NCBI GenBank assembly: GCA_046296195.1
Contig: JBKBLR010000006.1
Span: 60,809-124,808 of the forward strand
Length of the DNA stretch: 64,000 bases
From: Amphiplicatus sp046296195
GTDB taxonomy: Bacteria; Pseudomonadota; Alphaproteobacteria; Caulobacterales; Parvularculaceae
Direction of reading: 5' to 3'
Numbering within the stretch: position 1 is the stretch's first letter; every line of letters starts with the position of its first letter. This document shows, one piece after another, positions 1-8,200 of the stretch. The notes under the pieces are model-generated. The model had not been told where the DNA came from. It saw only the letters and a list, made by a program, of their open reading frames with translations, and did not search any database. The position numbers and the translations under genes were made by a program.

Positions 1-1086
1 TACCTGCAGCTGGCGGAACTCGTCGGTCGAGAACCCTTCGAACAGATTGAGGATCGGTGTGATGCTCTCGAGCGGAGTCCCTTGCGGCGTCGACCCCGGA
101 ATGATCGCCTCCGAATAGCGGAAGCGCCGCGTATTATGCGAGAGCCGGGCGTTGGCGCGCAGCGAGACGGCGCCGCTCAACTGGTGCGTCGCGCGCACGG
201 TGCCGATGTCGACATTGGTGTCGAGATAGTCGTTGGTGAAGCCGTAATAGGTCGAGCGCTCGACCGGGACCGGGAAGCCGGGATTGGCGAGACGCCCCGG
301 AAACCATGGAACGCCGTAATCCGGCCGGTTGTCCTCCTCTTGATGGAGATAGCTGAGCTGCACCGTCGTCGCCTCGCCGAGGCCGTAGACAAATGTGGGC
401 GCAAGCCCCCAGCGGCGGGACAGCGCGAAATCGCGATCCTCGACCTCTGACCGATGCGCGACGGCGTTCAGCCGGAACGCGCTCGACGCGCCGGCGACGC
501 CGGCGAGATTGCCGTCGAAGGTTGCGCGCCGAGTTCCATCGACACCGCCCTGCAGCTCAAGAACGGCGAAGTCATCCGCCTGCGGCGTTTTACTGACGCG
601 ATGAATGACGCCCCCGGTCGATCCGCGCCCGAAAAGCACCGACGATGGCCCTTTGTAGACGTCGATCGACACGTCGTTGAACGTGTCGCGATAATAGTAG
701 CCGTAATCGCGCAGGTTATCGACGAACTGATCGTTACGCGTCGTGAAACCGCGCAGGAACGCGTTGTTGCCCTGCCAGCTGGTCTCGCCGGCGCCCAGCG
801 TCACGCCCGGAATCGAGCGCAGCGCGTCATTGAGGTTGTTGACGCCCCGATCAAGGAGCTCCTCGCCCGACAACTGGCTGATCGATTGCGGCGTCTCGAT
901 CACCGGCGTCAGCACGCGATCAAGCTGCGTGGCCGCTGTTTTTTCCCCCTCGACGATGATCTGGTCCGCCTCCGACGCGACCGATGACGCCGCCGCCGCA
1001 CCGCACCAGCCCGCCGCAAGGCTCGCCCCGACGCCGCTCGCCGCGCGCAGGCGGGCTGTTAAGCGACGCAACTTGACCCTACTCAT
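1..1086 (-). CDS. TonB-dependent siderophore receptor, 3' end outside the window
   Basis: About 362 N-terminal residues are present; the reading frame stays open to the window edge, so the rest of the barrel lies to the left. The start is the ATG at 1086, preceded by an AGGGAGAG ribosome binding site. An Ala-rich signal-like N-terminus is followed by a plug domain: ETPQSISQLSGEEL, then LNDALRSIPGVTLG, FLRGF, and VYKGPSSVLFGRGSTGG, the usual plug signatures of FhuE/Fiu-type receptors. After that come alternating aromatic and polar beta-barrel strands. The protein would import a ferric siderophore across the outer membrane with energy from TonB-ExbBD. I see no convincing Fur box in the roughly 95 bases upstream. 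The family call is firm; the actual ligand cannot be read from the sequence. Confidence 0.9.
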   Translation of the reverse strand, partial: MSRVKLRRLTARLRAASGVGASLAAGWCGAAAASSVASEADQIIVEGEKTAATQLDRVLTPVIETPQSISQLSGEELLDRGVNNLNDALRSIPGVTLGAGETSWQGNNAFLRGFTTRNDQFVDNLRDYGYYYRDTFNDVSIDVYKGPSSVLFGRGSTGGVIHRVSKTPQADDFAVLELQGGVDGTRRATFDGNLAGVAGASSAFRLNAVAHRSEVEDRDFALSRRWGLAPTFVYGLGEATTVQLSYLHQEEDNRPDYGVPWFPGRLANPGFPVPVERSTYYGFTNDYLDTNVDIGTVRATHQLSGAVSLRANARLSHNTRRFRYSEAIIPGSTPQGTPLESITPILNLFEGFSTDEFRQLQV

Positions 1087-1181
1087 CGCTGCTCTCCCTC
1101 AGCACTCTCCCGGACCGGGCGTCTAACAGCATAACGCTTGGAGTTCAATGACGCGCGGGGCCTTTCGATGCGGCGAAAATT

Positions 1182-1799
1182 TTACGCGAATGCAATTGAC
1201 CGCATCAACGCTGCGGGCCCAGCGTGCGCCAGATCGTCAGCATCGTCGATATCAGGAAGCGTTTCGATCATGGCGATCCTTGATCCGGCTGGCATGGACG
1301 TCAACGAATCCTGAAGCGCATGCGCGCTGGACCAGCGCACGCCTTCAAAACTCGGCGCGCGGCCGCGCCGCCGCGACACCCCGATAAGCCAGAAGCCGCC
1401 GTCCGGCGCCGGCCCGAAAACGACGTCGGCGCCCGCGAGCGCCCTGAACGCCGCCCGAATGCCGCGCGCACGCAACGCCGGCGCATCCGATCCGATGATG
1501 ACCACAGGGCCGCGCGGCGCCGCATCGATCAGGCGGCGCATCCTCCTTCCAAGATCACCCTTTCCTTGCGGCGCGCGCGCAAGCCGCGCCGGCCAGTGGG
1601 AATCGAATCCACGCAATGAGGTCGCCGGATCCACAGCGAGGACCGTCCGCCAGCGCCCGCTCGCCGCATGGGCGATCGTGTTCGCCGTCAGGCGCCGGTA
1701 AATGGCGGCCGCGCGACCCGCACCAACCGTCTTCGCAAGACGGGTCTTCACCCGGCCTGCGACCGGCGCTTTCACGAAGATGATCAGCGTCCCCCTCAT
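1182..1799 (-). CDS. TIGR04282/DUF2064 family glycosyltransferase-like protein
   Basis: A 205-residue protein that begins MRGTLIIFVKAPVAGRVKTR, the hallmark of DUF2064 (TIGR04282), a GT-A fold nucleotidyl/glycosyl transferase-like family. Further family motifs are VVIIGSDAPAL and FGPAPDGGFWLIG. Its start overlaps the stop of the upstream TIGR04283 gene by 4 bases, so the two are translationally coupled. In other genomes this pair is linked to arsenosugar biosynthesis (ArsM/ArsS), but no arsenic gene is visible here, so that role is inferred only from family naming. Function has not been read from catalytic residues. Confidence 0.85.
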   Translation of the reverse strand: MRGTLIIFVKAPVAGRVKTRLAKTVGAGRAAAIYRRLTANTIAHAASGRWRTVLAVDPATSLRGFDSHWPARLARAPQGKGDLGRRMRRLIDAAPRGPVVIIGSDAPALRARGIRAAFRALAGADVVFGPAPDGGFWLIGVSRRRGRAPSFEGVRWSSAHALQDSLTSMPAGSRIAMIETLPDIDDADDLAHAGPAALMRSIAFA

Positions 1800-2488
1800 C
1801 GATAGAACGCCTCGATTTTCTCAGGCGCGACGCCGAAGCGGTGCATGGCGATGCAGCAGAGGTTTTTCATCACGCGGCGCGCATAACCGTCATGCTGATA
1901 GCGGCGCGCGGAAGTCAGCGCGCGCGATCTTAGCACGGCGACCCGCCTCTGACGGTTCAAGCGGTCGATGAGATCGACGTCCTCCATCAGCGGCATGGCG
2001 CGGTAGCCGCCAGCCGCCTCATAGCGCATCCTTGACACGAGCAATCCCTGATCGCCATAGGGCAAGGAGAAAAGGCGTGTACGGACCATTGCGCCGGCGG
2101 CCACGACAGAGGGCGCAATGCCCTCGGCGTCGAAGGCGAGCGTAAAGGCCGCCGCGCCGTCAGGCTGTTTGCGCATGAAGCACGCCGCGTCGTCGATCCA
2201 GCCCTCCGTCAGCCGGGTGTCGGCGTGCAGGAACAACAGCCAGTCGCCGCGCGCGCGGCGCGCCCCTTCGGCGAGCTGGCCGCCTCGGCCCGGCGCCGTA
2301 ACGATTACCTCGGCGCCGGCGGCCTTCGCGATCGCGCAGGTCTCATCCGTCGAGCCTCCATCGACGATGACAACTTCACGAATAAGTCCGCCAATCGCCG
2401 CCGGCGCAAGCGCAGCAAGCGTCGCCGGCAGATCGCCCGCAGCGTTAAGGGCCGGGATGACGACGGAAAGGGGGGCGCGTCCGGCCAT
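1796..2488 (-). CDS. TIGR04283 family glycosyltransferase (GT2)
   Basis: A 230-residue GT2-type enzyme. The N-terminus reads LSVVIPALNAAGDLPATL, followed by VVIVDGGSTDET (nucleotide-sugar binding Asp-Gly-Gly) and LLFLHADTRL, where the expected DxD is represented by HADT as in the TIGR04283 family. MEDVDLIDRLNRQ fits the ED(V/I)D(F/L) acceptor-site motif. The length is normal for this compact soluble subfamily, which lacks the membrane helices of polysaccharide synthases. It is the first gene of a two-gene unit with the DUF2064 protein. The family has been associated with arsenosugar biosynthesis, but the substrate here is unknown. Confidence 0.87.
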   Translation of the reverse strand: MAGRAPLSVVIPALNAAGDLPATLAALAPAAIGGLIREVVIVDGGSTDETCAIAKAAGAEVIVTAPGRGGQLAEGARRARGDWLLFLHADTRLTEGWIDDAACFMRKQPDGAAAFTLAFDAEGIAPSVVAAGAMVRTRLFSLPYGDQGLLVSRMRYEAAGGYRAMPLMEDVDLIDRLNRQRRVAVLRSRALTSARRYQHDGYARRVMKNLCCIAMHRFGVAPEKIEAFYR

Positions 2489-2618
2489 GCCCGTCCCCTA
2501 GCTGCTCAATCCCGTGAAGCGGTGGGCCAAGTTTTCGATGAGGCGTTTAGCTGCTCGATCCGGCATTTGATGACGTGCTCGAGACCGCTGAGGCCATGGA
2601 GGGTCTTCAGCCTTCGGC

Positions 2619-3362
2619 TCAGCCCTTGATGCACATGACGACATCAATATATTCTGCGCGTATTCCGGCGTTAATATCATCAATCTGAAAAATGATCGTC
2701 GGTGTCCCGGCCGCTTTCAGAACAAAGGCCGCGATATCGTAGCCCCAGTCAACGGTGACCAGCGATCCTTTTGGATCGACCGGGTTGCCATGATACTCCG
2801 GCTTGAAATGATAAACCATCTCTCCCAAAGGGGACAGTTCGGCGCGGCGCGTAGCTGGTTTCGTCTTGTTGACTAGGGGAGCGGTAAAGATATGCGCGCC
2901 GCCGGGTTTCAGGACCCGGGCGATTTCGCGGAAAGCCGAGCCCGGATCGAAAATGTGCTCCATCACGTCCTGGGTGATGACGAGGTCGAAAGACGCATCC
3001 GGAAAAGTGAGCCTTTCAAGATTTTCGCAGCGTACGCCAGTCTCGGGATGCTTTTCGCCGGGCACGATGTCTGCAAAGTAATGCGAAAAGGTGTAATTCG
3101 AGCATTCCTTGGCCAGCTTCGTCGACACGCCGCGCCCGCAAGGTGAGGATTCGTGAATCTCAAGCTTACGGTAGTCGGGGTAATGTCGGCCAAGCACGCG
3201 CATCAGCGCGCGCTCGCGCGGGATCGAGCCGCAGCCTGAGCAGAGCAGATGATCGCGGAACCAAGAATGTCGCGCGAAAAAGGTCGCTGGCGCCTCGCAG
3301 ATCGGGCATTGGCCGTGGTAGACAAATTCAGGCGCTTGCGCGGGAGACGAAGTTGCTGGCAT
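2619..3362 (-). CDS. class I SAM-dependent methyltransferase with N-terminal zinc-ribbon-like segment
   Basis: I place the start at the ATG at 3362 (MPATSS...), about 247 residues; a longer frame exists upstream but would run well into the divergent neighbour's leader. The N-terminal part carries CPICEAPATFF and LLCSGCGSIPRER, a four-cysteine zinc-ribbon-like module. The Rossmann part has LERLTFPDASFDLVITQDVMEH (motif with acidic residues), FREIARVLKPGG and HIFTAP, typical of Methyltransf_11 enzymes. No classical GxGxG is seen; the expected region reads KLEIHESSPCGRG. It sits divergently beside a polysaccharide pyruvyl transferase family gene, so modification of a surface glycan or its lipid carrier is plausible but inferred. 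The 130 bases downstream (2489-2618) hold nothing I recognise. Confidence 0.75.
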   Translation of the reverse strand: MPATSSPAQAPEFVYHGQCPICEAPATFFARHSWFRDHLLCSGCGSIPRERALMRVLGRHYPDYRKLEIHESSPCGRGVSTKLAKECSNYTFSHYFADIVPGEKHPETGVRCENLERLTFPDASFDLVITQDVMEHIFDPGSAFREIARVLKPGGAHIFTAPLVNKTKPATRRAELSPLGEMVYHFKPEYHGNPVDPKGSLVTVDWGYDIAAFVLKAAGTPTIIFQIDDINAGIRAEYIDVVMCIKG

Positions 3363-3540
3363 GAATAGGGGTATAGCCGGTGGCGCCGGGCAAGCCAATG
3401 CAGAGATCGCCGCCGAAAGTTGAGATCGAAGGCGTGCCATCGTGGCGGGCGCTGATGCGGAAATAACCTCTTTGACCGATGATCCACCGCGCAACCTCGG
3501 CCCAAAATCGGTTCCGGCCGCAGCAACTTATAAGAACAAC

Positions 3541-4659
3541 ATGCCCCGCTATGGTATTGTCTCTATCCTTCAGCGGTTCGAAGCGAAAAGATTCGGGTCG
3601 TTCGCGCATTTTTACGACGCGTTCGGCCTGAACACTGGCAATCTTCTCTTCACCAACGCTGTCTGGCGACAGGTCGGGGGCGAAAAGATCCGACTCAACT
3701 TCATCTTCGACGCGGACAAGGCGAACGCCGAGCTCGACGCGGTGATTATCCCTGCCGCCAACTGGATCGGCGCTCACGTCGATTTCAGCCATGTCGCCGC
3801 ATTAATCGAGAAGCTGAAGATTCCGGTGGTTCTGATCGGCCTCGGCGCACAGAGCGAAAACTACGACGGCGAGATCGCCGTGCCCGCCGGCACTCGGCGT
3901 TTCCTCACAGCGGTGTTCGACCGCTCGGCGCGCGTTTCGGTGCGCGGAGAATACACCGCGAGCGTGCTGAAGAAGCTCGGCTATGCCAATTTCACGGTTA
4001 CCGGCTGCCCGTCCCTTTATTGTGATTTCCGGCGCTTCGAGAAACCGGCGCCGGGCGAATTCGAAATCAGGCGTTGTCTGGTCAACGCCACCCGCTATTC
4101 GGCCGTTCATATGCCCAACGCTCGCGAAGAGAGCCCCAACTGGGCGCTCATGCGTTTCGCCTTCAAGCACCGGCTTGATCTTCTCTTTCAGTCGGAGCCG
4201 GAAGAACTCGCCCTCCTTTTTGGCTTCGAGGGGCCCGAGGTGTTCAACGAGCGCGTCGTGATGATGATGAAGGAGATTTATGATGCGAAGGACTGGCTCC
4301 ACGTGCGCGACTATGTGCTGAAGCACGGGCGGGCCTTCCTCGATGTCGACGAGTGGGCCGAGGCGGTCGCCCACTATCAATTCGTTTACGGAACACGCCT
4401 GCACGGCACGATCATGGCGCTCAATTCAGGCGTTTCGGCGATGCTCCTGTGGCATGACAGCCGCACCCGAGAAATCGCCGAATTCGCCGCGATGCCGAGC
4501 ATGGACGCCAATCTCGCGGAATTCACCGAATCGGGCCTTGCCCGCGCTTACGAAAGCCTTGACCTTAAGGCCTATTTCCGCCGACGGGAGGAGAACCGAA
4601 CAGTCTATAAGAGGTTTTTGCAGGAGAATGGATTAGCGGAGAGTAAGCGCCCGTTTTGA
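3541..4659 (+). CDS. polysaccharide pyruvyl transferase family protein
   Basis: About 372 residues starting at the ATG at 3541 (MPRYGIVSILQ); an in-frame upstream extension to 3442 lacks a good ribosome binding site and overlaps the divergent methyltransferase. The protein has the PF04230 fold signatures: GNLLFTNAVWRQVGG near the N-terminus, VVLIGLGAQSENYDG, SVRGEYTASVLKKLG and VTGCPSLYCDF in the middle, and FVYGTRLHGTIMALNSGV near the C-terminus (the RxHG motif of the family). Such enzymes add pyruvyl ketals, or related groups, to exopolysaccharide or cell-wall sugars. Together with the methyltransferase and the large glycosyltransferase downstream it makes a small surface-glycan cluster. 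Donor and acceptor are unknown. Confidence 0.85.
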   Translation: MPRYGIVSILQRFEAKRFGSFAHFYDAFGLNTGNLLFTNAVWRQVGGEKIRLNFIFDADKANAELDAVIIPAANWIGAHVDFSHVAALIEKLKIPVVLIGLGAQSENYDGEIAVPAGTRRFLTAVFDRSARVSVRGEYTASVLKKLGYANFTVTGCPSLYCDFRRFEKPAPGEFEIRRCLVNATRYSAVHMPNAREESPNWALMRFAFKHRLDLLFQSEPEELALLFGFEGPEVFNERVVMMMKEIYDAKDWLHVRDYVLKHGRAFLDVDEWAEAVAHYQFVYGTRLHGTIMALNSGVSAMLLWHDSRTREIAEFAAMPSMDANLAEFTESGLARAYESLDLKAYFRRREENRTVYKRFLQENGLAESKRPF

Positions 4660-4730
4660 AATGCGATTCGCTGACGGGACGGTTTGTGATTGAGGCCAGC
4701 GATGCGGACACGAGCGAGCCGTAACCGGAT

Positions 4731-4877
4731 GCCAAGGATCGAGAAGAAAACGAAACGTCGCCCGGCAGACCTCACCGATGAGGAGTGATCGAAAGTTGAG
4801 CCCCTTTTGCCAAAGTCGGCGGCCCCGGGCGACGACGTGCAATCGATCTACGCGAAGTTCTGACGATCAGGCATATG
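4731..4877 (+). pseudogene. decayed IS5-type transposase, N-terminal fragment
   Basis: Reading from the ATG at 4731 gives MPRIEKKTKRRPADLTDEE, then a TGA exactly where the family has Trp (LTDEEW), then SKVEPLLPKSAAPG. One base must be skipped near 4830 to continue as GRRRAIDLREVLTIRHM, matching the IS5-family N-terminus (DLREVLNAIRYM). After 4877 the match ends abruptly. So this is a remnant with one nonsense change and one frameshift. It lies in the otherwise non-coding stretch 4660-5259 between the pyruvyl transferase family gene and the large glycosyltransferase gene. Confidence 0.75.
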
Positions 4878-5016
4878 GACACCTGGCCCCCTCCAACAAC
4901 CCCCTGAATTTCGGGGTTGATGTTGGCGGTATGGTTTGGTCGATCGATATCCGCCGGTGACACCGTCATTTTGTCGGCGTTCTGATCTGCGCGGAGGCGG
5001 CGTTTTGGCCTCTTGA

Positions 5017-5130
5017 TCATGCGGACGCTGCCGCCTGTCGGCGGTGAAAGACGAAGCGGCGCATATTGTAGGCGATGTTGGCGAGGCCGATTTTGATCTT
5101 GGCGCGGGCGAGGCCGATGGTCCTGACCTT
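5017..5130 (-). pseudogene. decayed IS5-type transposase, C-terminal fragment
   Basis: The minus strand encodes KVRTIGLARAKIKIGLANIA, then YNMRRFVFHRRQAAASA and a stop at 5017. This matches the conserved C-terminal helix of IS5-family transposases (R-x-x-G-x-A-R-A-x-x-x-x-x-x-A-N-x-x-Y-N-x-x-R). Upstream of 5130 the similarity stops. The orientation is opposite to the fragment at 4731-4877, so these are probably leftovers of two different insertions, or of one that rearranged. Between them (4878-5016) I see only a short inverted repeat, AACCCC...GGGGTT, near 4898-4918. Confidence 0.72.
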
Positions 5131-5156
5131 GCCCCCCCCATGCGATGCTTCTGATC

Positions 5157-5217
5157 GGCCTGCCCTCGGTTCGAAGGACACCGAAATAAGGTGTTTTATT
5201 CAAACAGGGGGCAGGCC
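5157..5217. repeat. nested inverted repeat upstream of the large glycosyltransferase gene
   Basis: Outer arms GGCCTGCCC (5157-5165) and GGGCAGGCC (5209-5217) are perfectly complementary. Inside them lies a second hairpin, ACACC (5178-5182) and GGTGT (5190-5194) around a 7-base loop. It sits about 40-80 bases before the start of the large glycosyltransferase gene and directly after the transposase remnant. It may be a leftover IS end or a leader structure; the sequence does not decide. Confidence 0.45.
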
Positions 5218-5259
5218 AGCCCATCTGCTTGCCTTTTTGCAATGTCTCGATAGAAAGCA

Positions 5260-8200
5260 TTGAAGGAAGTGGGGAACGCATTGGCATCATTACTCTCAAT
5301 GATAAGCGGTTTTTTCAATTCTCTTGGAACTAAGGTCGCACCGGACATCAAGGCTATTTTTGACGCGGACTTCTACCTCCGACGCAATTCCGACGTGGCC
5401 GCCCTGGGCGCCGACCCGCTAACCCATTACCTCAAACGCGGCTGGGTCCAGGGGCGCGACCCCAACCCGCTGTTTCAAAACGATTATTACCTAGAGAATA
5501 ATCCCGACGTCGCCGCGGGCGGCGCCAACCCGCTCCTTCATTTCGCCGAGTCCGGGGCGAGGGAGGGGCGAAAGCCCTCGCCGCTCTTCGATATACGATG
5601 GTACGTGGCGCAAAACCCTGACGTCGCAGAAGCCGGCGTCAATCCGCTCGTTCATTACCTGACGGCAGGCGCAAGCGAGGGCCGGGCGCCGAACGTCCTT
5701 TTCGACCCGGAATATTACCGCCGCGAGGCGGGCCTCACCAAAGACGTCAATGCGCTCGCCCATTACGCCGAGACTGGCGGGCGCCAAGGCCTTCCCCCCC
5801 ACCCCCTGTTCGACGGCAAGTTCTATCTCAAGCAGAACCCCGACGTCGCAAAGGCGAATAAGAACCCGCTCGTCCATTACCTCGAGCGCGGCGGCGCTGA
5901 ACTGCGCCAGCCCCATCCCCTGTTCGATGCGGCGTGGTACGTGGCGCAAAACCCTGACGTCGCAGAAGCCGGCGTCAATCCGCTCGTTCATTACCTGACG
6001 GCAGGCGCAAGCGAGGGCCGGGCGCCCAGCCCTCGGTTCGATACCGCATGGTATCTGACGACATATCCGGAAGTGGTGACAGCTGGGGTTAATCCGCTGG
6101 CGCATTATGCGGAGCGTGAAAACAGAGATCCATCGAATGCCATTCTGATCGTGCCCGCTGACCCGGCGCTTGAAGGAAGCGTGCCGCTGACTGCTGTCGA
6201 GCCGCCCGCGAACGTTCCCGTGCGGACGATCGCGTTTTATCTGCCGCAATTTCACCGGATCCCGGAGAATGACGCATGGTGGGGCGAAGGGTTTACAGAG
6301 TGGGCAAAGGTTAAACCGGCAAAACCGTGTTTTGAAGGCCATTACCAACCGCATGAACCGGGCGAACTTGGCTATTATGATCTGATCAATGATGAAAAGG
6401 TGTTGGCGCGCCAGGCGGAACTCGCGAAGCTGCACGGAATTGGCGGGTTTGCCTTCTATTTCTATTGGTTCGCTGGTAAGCGCCTTCTCGAGGCGCCGGT
6501 TCAGAAATATCTCCAGTCCGCCGAGATCGACTTTCCGTTCTGTCTTTGCTGGGCGAACGAGAACTGGAGCAGACGCTGGGATGGCGGCGACAAAAGCATC
6601 CTCATTGCGCAGGAGCATTCGCCGGAATCCGATCTCGCTTTTATTGCTTATATTGCGCAATATCTCCGCGATCCGCGTTACATCCGCATCGGGGGCCGAC
6701 CGTTGCTGATCATTTACAGGCCGGCGCTTCTGCCGAATGCGAAACAAACTGCAGAACGCTGGCGACAATGGGCGCGCGAAAACGGGCTTGGCGAGCTCTA
6801 TCTCGCCTTCACGCAGTCCTTTGAGGTGTCGGCGCCGTCGGTCTACGGATTTGATGCAGCGATTGAATTTCCGCCGAACAATTCGGGGCAGGTCTGCGAC
6901 CCCTCTCTAGTGAAGTTGATGTCCACGGACTCGCAGCTGTCGATTTATGACTGGCGCAGGCTCGCGGGAAAGAGCCTCAATTACGAAAATCCTGCCTATA
7001 AGCTGTTCCGCGGCATCAATTGCGGCTGGGACAATACGGCTCGGCGCCCGCGCGACGGGGCGGTCTTCATCAACGCATCGCCGAGCGGTTATAAGGCGTG
7101 GCTTCAAAACGCCGTCGCCGACACGCTTCGCCGCTTCGACGATCCCGAGGAGCGCCTTGTCTTCATCAATGCATGGAACGAATGGGCGGAAGGCGCGCAC
7201 CTCGAGCCCGACCGTAAACACGGTTATGCGTGGCTTGAGGCGACGCGTCAGGGGCTTGGGTGCGCAGCGGAGAGGAAGAAAAAATTTCTTGTCGTCACGC
7301 ACGATCTTCATAAACACGGCGCGCAATATCTCGCGCTGAATATCCTGCGGACATTGAGACGGCGGTACGGATTGGAAGTCGCTTCGATCGCAGGCGGTCC
7401 CGGCGACCTGGCGGCGGCCTTTGAAGCCGAGGGGCCGCTCACGATTCTCGATATCGAAGCGGCAGCCGCCGACGTCGACGCGATAGTTTCCAGATTCGCC
7501 GACCAGGGCTTCGCTCGCGCAATCGTCAATTCGGCCGCGTCGGGGTGGATCGCGCCGGCGCTCGCTCGTCGGGGGATCGAGATGATCGGCCTCGTCCATG
7601 AAATGTCGTCGGTAATAGGCCAGATGGGGCTCGAACCGTATTTACGTGCATTGGACCTGCATGCGCGCGCGACGGTGTTCCCGGCGTCGGTGGTGCGCGA
7701 CCGGGCGGCACAAGCGGCGGGGCTCGTCGGCTGGAGGAATGCGTTCATTGCGCCGCAGGGCGTTTATAAATCCGATGCTGTCTTCAATCTCGACGAAAAA
7801 GAGAATGCACGCGCGACCGTGTTGCGCCGTCTCGGTCTGCCGCAGAATGCGCAGATCGTTCTAGGTGTTGGTTACGCCGACGAGCGCAAGGGTGTCGATA
7901 TCTTCATCGAATGGGCGCAAGCTGCTGTGGCGCGCTGGCCGAACTTGCATTTCGTCTGGCTGGGGGCAAGCGATCCGGCGATCCAGGCGAAGTGCGAGGC
8001 GTTGATCGCGCACGCCGGGTCGCTCCGGAACAACATTCATTTCCCTGGATTCGTCGAGGCCACGGGCGAGTTCTACAAGGCGGCGAGCCTTTATGCGCTG
8101 ACCTCGCGCGAGGACCCATTTCCGTCGACGGCGCTCGAGGCGCTCAATGCGGCGACGCCGGTGTTCATGATCAGGGGAACGGGAGGCATCGAAGATCTCG

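Noticed and set aside
1600..1640. GAATCGAATCC resembling a tRNA T-loop
   Set aside because: It is inside the DUF2064 gene, and no acceptor or anticodon stem pairs around it.
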